From contig JAAYAD010000064.1 of assembly GCA_012719545.1 (NCBI GenBank), positions 1-37,828 on the forward strand: a stretch of 37,828 nucleotides of DNA, in the 5' to 3' direction. The position numbers were made by a program, and so were the translations under genes. The number at the start of each line of letters is the position of its first letter. The stretch's first letter is position 1. Below the pieces are notes generated by a model, which saw only the letters and a program-made list of their open reading frames with translations, had not been told where the DNA came from and ran no database searches. Positions 34,348 to 37,828 of this stretch are shown piece by piece. Source of the DNA: Clostridiaceae bacterium. GTDB taxonomy: Bacteria; Bacillota; Clostridia; DSM-8532.

Positions 34348-35547
34348 TCAATCCAAAAGTGTGGGTGAGAAGTCTTCCTTCCAGGGCAGGCCGCACCTGT
34401 TCAGTTCAGCCATAAACGGATCGGGATCAAACTCCTCAACATTGTAAACGCCGGGCTTTTTCCAGATGCCCTTCATTATCATCATTGCGCCTATCATTGC
34501 AGGAACGCCGGTTGTGTAGGAAATTGCCTGGGAGCCAACTTCCCTGTAGCATTCCTGATGGTCGCATACATTGTAAACATAATAAGTTCTGGGCTTGCCA
34601 TCCTTGACACCCTGGAATATGCATCCTATGTTGGTCTTACCCTTTGTTCTGGGTCCCAGGGTTGCAGGGTCAGGAAGCACTGCCTTTAAGAACTGGATGG
34701 GCTGAATCATCTTGCCTTCAAATTCAATGGGCTCAATTGAGGTCATGCCCACGTTCTGAAGAACACGAAGGTGAGTAAGGTAATTATCAGAGAATGTCAT
34801 CCAGAATCTTATTTTCTTTACACCCTTGATGTTAACTGCAAGGGATTCAAGCTCCTCATGGTACAAAAGATAAATGTTCTTGGGTCCAATCTCGGGGAAG
34901 TCATATACTCTTTTTATTTCAAGGGGCTCTGTTTCAACCCATTTGCCGTTTTCATAGTATCTTCCCTTGGCGGTAACTTCACGGATATTTATTTCAGGGT
35001 TAAAGTTGGTTGCAAAGGGATAGCCATGGTCACCGGCGTTTGCATCAAGGATGTCAATGGTGTGAATCTCGTCAAAATAATGCTTCTGGGCATAAGCACT
35101 GAATACTCCGGTTACACCGGGATCGAATCCGCAACCTAATACGGCTGTAATTCCTGCCTTTTCGTATCTTTCTTTATATGCCCACTGCCATTTATACTCG
35201 AACTTAGGCACTTCCGGCGGCTCATAATTGGCTGTGTCCAGGTAATGCACGCGAGTTGCCAGGCAAGCATCCATAATGGACAGATCCTGATAAGGAAGAG
35301 CCACGTTAATAACCACATCGGGCTTAAACTGTTCAATCAGGTTAATAACCTGCTGTGTATCATCAGCATCAACCTGTGCTGTCTGAATTTTTGTACGGCC
35401 TCCGTCAAGTTTAGCCTTCAAAGCGTTGCACTTTTCAATAGTTCTGCTTGCAATGCAGATTTCCTCAAAGACATCAGGATTTTGGCAGCACTTGTGGACA
35501 ACTACGCTTGCCACACCACCGGCACCAATTATTAATGCTTTACCCAT
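34348..35547 (-). CDS. carboxynorspermidine/carboxyspermidine dehydrogenase (saccharopine dehydrogenase family)
   Basis: Condenses aspartate-semialdehyde with putrescine (or diaminopropane) and reduces the imine with NADPH to give the carboxylated triamine. The 399-residue protein shows the N-terminal Rossmann motif GKALIIGAGGVASVVVHKC, the saccharopine-dehydrogenase blocks VDADDTQQV and VINVALPYQDLSIMDACL, and CGFDPGVTGVFSAYAQKHYFDEI, with a family-typical ending. Start chosen at ATG 35547 with GAGGTG upstream; earlier in-frame GTG/TTG codons overlap that site. Its tight pairing with nspC separates it from true lysine-pathway saccharopine dehydrogenases. Confidence 0.92.
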   Translation of the reverse strand: MGKALIIGAGGVASVVVHKCCQNPDVFEEICIASRTIEKCNALKAKLDGGRTKIQTAQVDADDTQQVINLIEQFKPDVVINVALPYQDLSIMDACLATRVHYLDTANYEPPEVPKFEYKWQWAYKERYEKAGITAVLGCGFDPGVTGVFSAYAQKHYFDEIHTIDILDANAGDHGYPFATNFNPEINIREVTAKGRYYENGKWVETEPLEIKRVYDFPEIGPKNIYLLYHEELESLAVNIKGVKKIRFWMTFSDNYLTHLRVLQNVGMTSIEPIEFEGKMIQPIQFLKAVLPDPATLGPRTKGKTNIGCIFQGVKDGKPRTYYVYNVCDHQECYREVGSQAISYTTGVPAMIGAMMIMKGIWKKPGVYNVEEFDPDPFMAELNRCGLPWKEDFSPTLLD

Positions 35548-35777
35548 TATAATCAACACCTCAATTTTATATTGCTTTTTTATATTGCTTTTATGATAGA
35601 ACGATTATACAAAAAACGTATTAATTTATCAATTAAAATACAATCTTTTCTTTGAAAATCCAACATTATAGTTTTTCTGTCGATTAAAAGAAATCATACC
35701 TTCTGCCCCACCCCTGTGAAAGCATCTTGTAATGCGCATACTCAGGAGTGTTTATAATTATTTACAATATTTACTGG

Positions 35778-35954
35778 TTGAACCATACATGGTTTGTCAC
35801 TTACAATAGGGGTGTTCGAGCGGATGCTTGTCCAAATAATGGATGAGTAATTGCAATTTGGGGAATGGCAAAAGTGTACACTTGCTGGCCTTCCACAAAG
35901 TCGGCCTCTTTCTAAATGTCGGCTGATTGCAGGATATTGGAAAGGAGAAGCATT
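35778..35954 (+). promoter_or_regulatory. putative promoter and long structured leader of the NlpC/P60 gene
   Basis: The 395-base gap before the hydrolase holds a promoter-like TTGAAC (35778-35783), an 18-base spacer and TACAAT (35802-35807). This implies an untranslated leader of about 140 bases. The leader contains a perfect 12-base palindrome, AAGTGTACACTT (35872-35883), a TCCA/TGGA hairpin near 35831-35843, and a GGCC/CGGCC-type pairing near 35887-35906. It does not match the c-di-AMP (ydaO) motif that often precedes such genes. Nothing else is recognised in 35548-35777. Confidence 0.45.
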
Positions 35955-36728
35955 ATGAAAAAAGTAATTATAACAGGAGCATCTGCTCTTTTAGTTTTAT
36001 TGATAATATTAACAGCCACCATGTACGGGTACTCGGAAGATACAGCCGCTTTATCGGATTCAACGGCTATAGTGCCTGAACAATCAGAAGCATCCATCAT
36101 GAGTGTCCAGGATAGCATGGACAATAATATAGATATTTCGATTTCATCTGAAACGGCTGAGCCAAAGGCTACACCCACTGAAACAGCTAAGGCTCCTGCA
36201 GCAACGCCTTCTGCTTCTGCCAAAGCTTCTGCTGCACCAAAAGCATCGCCCAAGGCTGCCGCAAAAGCGACACCCAAGCCAGTTAAAAAGGCTGCTGCCA
36301 CACCTAAGCCAACAGCTACAGCCACTCCAAAGCCTTCTGCGCAGCCCGCTGATTCGTCAATTGCATCAGCCATCATCAATACTGCAAAGAGCTATTTAAA
36401 CGTGCCATATGTCTGGGGAGGAACCTCAGTACAGGGCTTTGATTGCTCAGGCTTTATCCAGTATGTGTATGGCAAACACGGCGTAACCCTTCCAAGAGTA
36501 ACAAGCGACCAGTACAATGCTGGTACGGCAATTTCCAAGAGCAGCTTAAAGCCGGGAGATCTGGTCTTTTTTGAAACATACAAACCAGGAGCCTCCCATG
36601 TGGGCATTTATCTTGGAAACAACCAGTTTATCCATGCAAGCTCCGGGGCAGGCAAGGTCATTATTTCAAACCTTACCTCCACCTATTACACCGAGCACTA
36701 TATAGGCTCAAGAAGAGTTCTGAAATAG
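35955..36728 (+). CDS. NlpC/P60 cell-wall hydrolase, secreted
   Basis: A 257-residue exported cysteine peptidase predicted to cut peptide cross-links in peptidoglycan, probably gamma-D-glutamyl-diamino acid bonds. It has a signal peptide/anchor (about 1-25), an acidic stretch, then a long Ala/Pro/Lys/Thr linker (about 67-132). The C-terminal NlpC/P60 domain (135-257) has the catalytic Cys164 (GFDCSGF), His215 (SHVGIYL) and third polar residue His227 (FIHASS). Start chosen at ATG 35955 with AAAGGAG upstream. The linker is basic and may bind wall polymers. It is a lone gene followed by a terminator; the CRISPR array is transcribed toward it from the other side. Confidence 0.93.
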   Translation: MKKVIITGASALLVLLIILTATMYGYSEDTAALSDSTAIVPEQSEASIMSVQDSMDNNIDISISSETAEPKATPTETAKAPAATPSASAKASAAPKASPKAAAKATPKPVKKAAATPKPTATATPKPSAQPADSSIASAIINTAKSYLNVPYVWGGTSVQGFDCSGFIQYVYGKHGVTLPRVTSDQYNAGTAISKSSLKPGDLVFFETYKPGASHVGIYLGNNQFIHASSGAGKVIISNLTSTYYTEHYIGSRRVLK

Positions 36729-36770
36729 TTTCTCAGCATATTAATTCATTCTCTTTCGTATAGAGTTTCC

Positions 36771-36803
36771 AAGAGGGCTCAGATATCTGAGTCCTCTTAT
36801 TTT
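36771..36803 (+). terminator. terminator after the NlpC/P60 gene
   Basis: A long stem, AAGAGGGCTCAGAT paired with ATCTGAGTCCTCTT (one G-T pair), followed by ATTTTT. It lies 42 bases past the stop. Confidence 0.8.
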
Positions 36804-36807
36804 TGTT

Positions 36808-36838
36808 ATTCAGTCTACTGCCACAATATAGGAGAGAC
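36808..36838 (-). repeat. isolated decayed CRISPR repeat
   Basis: TTCAGTCTACTG...ATATAGGAGAGAC aligns along its whole length with the CRISPR repeat of the adjacent array but carries several substitutions. It lies 79 bases beyond the truncated last repeat, on the leader-distal side, and looks like a fossil of a once longer array. Confidence 0.55.
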
Positions 36839-36917
36839 TGAGGGGATAGTTATCCAAGTTCTGGAGTCTATCCATGCTTAATTGAAAAAACACTGCTAAT
36901 ATATTACAACCTATTCT

Positions 36918-37683
36918 ATTTCAGTCTTCTCTAGGGAGAGACTTATCCATTTGCTTCTTGATTACATCGTCAATGTAATCTCAATCCACCCTCCCTACAT
37001 AGGGAGAGACGTATAGCAAGCCAGGTACATATTCCATCACACTTATTTCAATCCACTCTCCCTACATAGGGAGAGACGGACACAAAACGATGATTATAAT
37101 TATTTTGATATATTTCAATCCACTCTCCCTACATAGGGAGAGACTAAACCCCAATGTCAGGAGGTTCAATATGAAAAAATTTCAATCCACTCTCCCTACA
37201 TAGGGAGAGACTTAAAACGGGCCTCCCGAAAAAGAAATCGAGGAAAATTTCAATCCACTCTCCCTACATAGGGAGAGACCGCTTTCTTTGAGCTAATAAA
37301 TGGCTACAAGAAAATTTCAATCCACTCTCCCTACATAGGGAGAGACCCTTCGGGCTCTTTTTTATTGGAGCTTTATGCATATTTCAATCCACTCTCCCTA
37401 CATAGGGAGAGACTAAACATGACATATAAAAAGCCAGAATATATTAAAAATTTCAATCCACTCTCCCTACATAGGGAGAGACCTTATAAATGTTAGATTA
37501 TAAAAAAGTATTTAGCATTTCAATCCACTCTCCCTACATAGGGAGAGACCCAGCAATAAAATTTCGCTGAAATAACGTCTATAATTTCAATCCACTCTCC
37601 CTACATAGGGAGAGACGGGTCAATATAATAATCTGTAATGCTGCAAGATAATTTCAATCCACTCTCCCTACATAGGGAGAGAC
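36918..37683 (-). CRISPR. CRISPR array, type I-C-like repeat, 12 repeats and 11 spacers
   Basis: Eleven full-length 33-base repeats start at 36978, 37045, 37112, 37179, 37247, 37314, 37381, 37450, 37517, 37584 and 37651. A truncated 25-base copy stands at 36918-36942. The ten right-hand copies are identical; the one at 36978 has two substitutions. Spacers are 34-36 bases. Read on the minus strand the repeat begins GTCTCTCCC, has a 9-bp stem (CTCTCCCTA/TAGGGAGAG) and ends GTGGATTGAAAT, the type I-C 3' handle. The handle orientation and the decay at the left end both say that transcription runs leftward, with the leader at the right. No cas gene lies in the window. Confidence 0.97.
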
Positions 37684-37793
37684 CTTATAGTTGTAAAGGG
37701 TACAATTAAATTGTAAGAAAAGGGCCCTCTGAAAATGTAGAAAAAAGTGCATTTTATGATATCCTCTTTTCATGGAAATGGAGGATATATAAG
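37684..37793 (-). promoter_or_regulatory. CRISPR leader (probably partial) and intergenic junction
   Basis: The A/T-rich sequence directly right of the newest repeat is where the leader must lie. It contains an AGGGCCCT palindrome near 37722-37729. From about 37736 (TGTAGAAAAAAGTGC) its character changes, and 37759-37788 holds an ATATCCTC/GAGGATAT inverted repeat. That repeat covers the ribosome binding site of the next, opposite-strand gene. Only about 50 bases may therefore be original leader. Confidence 0.5.
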
Positions 37794-37828
37794 ATGCGAC
37801 AAGATGTATACAACGAGGTAAAAAGACA
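37794..37828 (+). CDS. start of an unidentified gene, cut by the window edge
   Basis: The ATG at 37794 is preceded by GGAGG and opens a frame MRQDVYNEVKR that runs off the edge. The wording resembles the beginning of IS21-family IstA transposases as I recall them. The position about 57 bases after a TGTA-type end would fit such an element. With only 11 codons visible this is a weak suggestion. It is oriented away from the array, so it is not the cas1-cas2 end that would normally face a type I-C leader. Confidence 0.4.
   Translation, partial: MRQDVYNEVKR

Noticed and set aside
34348..35547. Lysine-pathway saccharopine dehydrogenase
   Set aside because: The 9-base linkage to a carboxynorspermidine decarboxylase gene and the agmatinase elsewhere in the window point to polyamine synthesis.
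35808..35954. c-di-AMP (ydaO/yuaA) riboswitch before the NlpC/P60 gene
   Set aside because: The gene context fits, but the conserved blocks of that riboswitch are absent by eye.
35912..36379. An Ala/Gly-rich minus-strand frame over the NlpC/P60 linker
   Set aside because: It is the complement of the low-complexity Ala/Pro/Lys linker; its composition follows from the repeat, not from a protein.
36843..36917. A further CRISPR repeat between the isolated fossil and the truncated repeat
   Set aside because: The 79-base interval has the wrong length for two spacers plus a repeat, and I see no alignable repeat sequence in it.

Overview
The window looks like a chromosomal segment of a low-GC, spore-forming, anaerobic Firmicute of the Clostridia, probably near the Acetivibrio/Ruminiclostridium group. 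The reasons are a SpoIVB-type sporulation protease, a valine T-box, DUF438/DUF1858 proteins, an aspartate-semialdehyde (carboxynorspermidine-type) polyamine route, and a three-gene biotin-dependent carboxyltransferase cluster like the one I recall from Clostridium thermocellum. The species is inference. No complete rRNA, tRNA or mobile element lies inside the window.

Layout. 1-393: the leader and three tandem strong promoters of an rRNA operon that reads leftward out of the window. 0.6-7.0 kb (minus strand): an LCP-family cell-wall protein, a valine T-box followed by a small two-helix membrane protein and valS, then dfrA and thyA. 7.3-8.2 kb (plus): agmatinase. 8.5-16.6 kb (minus): a tight run pgeF - peptide-binding lipoprotein - GNAT acetyltransferase - comEC, preceded by a DUF3842 gene, a SpoIVB-like protease and ung. 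16.7-17.4 kb: a small PQ-loop membrane protein and a non-coding repeat cluster. 17.4-21.1 kb (minus): uvrB, secG, pgi. 21.4-23.0 kb (plus): a secreted, membrane-anchored DUF5107-like protein. 23.1-26.5 kb (minus): carboxyltransferase, biotin carrier and pyruvate/oxaloacetate carboxyltransferase genes.

26.8-33 kb holds small regulatory and stress genes: a DUF1328 membrane peptide, a hemerythrin/PAS protein (DUF438) with DUF1858, a Crp/Fnr regulator with an N-terminal cysteine cluster, a MerR/TipAS regulator with a 19-bp-spacer promoter, a lipoprotein, a CBS-pair protein and a LysM protein. 33.2-35.6 kb encodes a carboxy(nor)spermidine dehydrogenase and decarboxylase pair. With the agmatinase at 7.3 kb it gives a plausible agmatine-to-putrescine-to-spermidine route. 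35.9-36.7 kb is an NlpC/P60 hydrolase with a long untranslated leader. 36.9-37.7 kb is a type I-C-like CRISPR array read leftward. Its old end is decayed, and its leader is cut short by the start of another gene, possibly an insertion sequence, at the right edge.

Most genes are ordinary housekeeping genes. The parts most worth a second look are the T-box/small-membrane-protein/valS unit, the redox or NO-sensing cluster at 27-30 kb, the repeat element at 17 kb, the unexplained leader at 35.8 kb and the CRISPR leader junction. I did not find a clear, entirely new multigene system.
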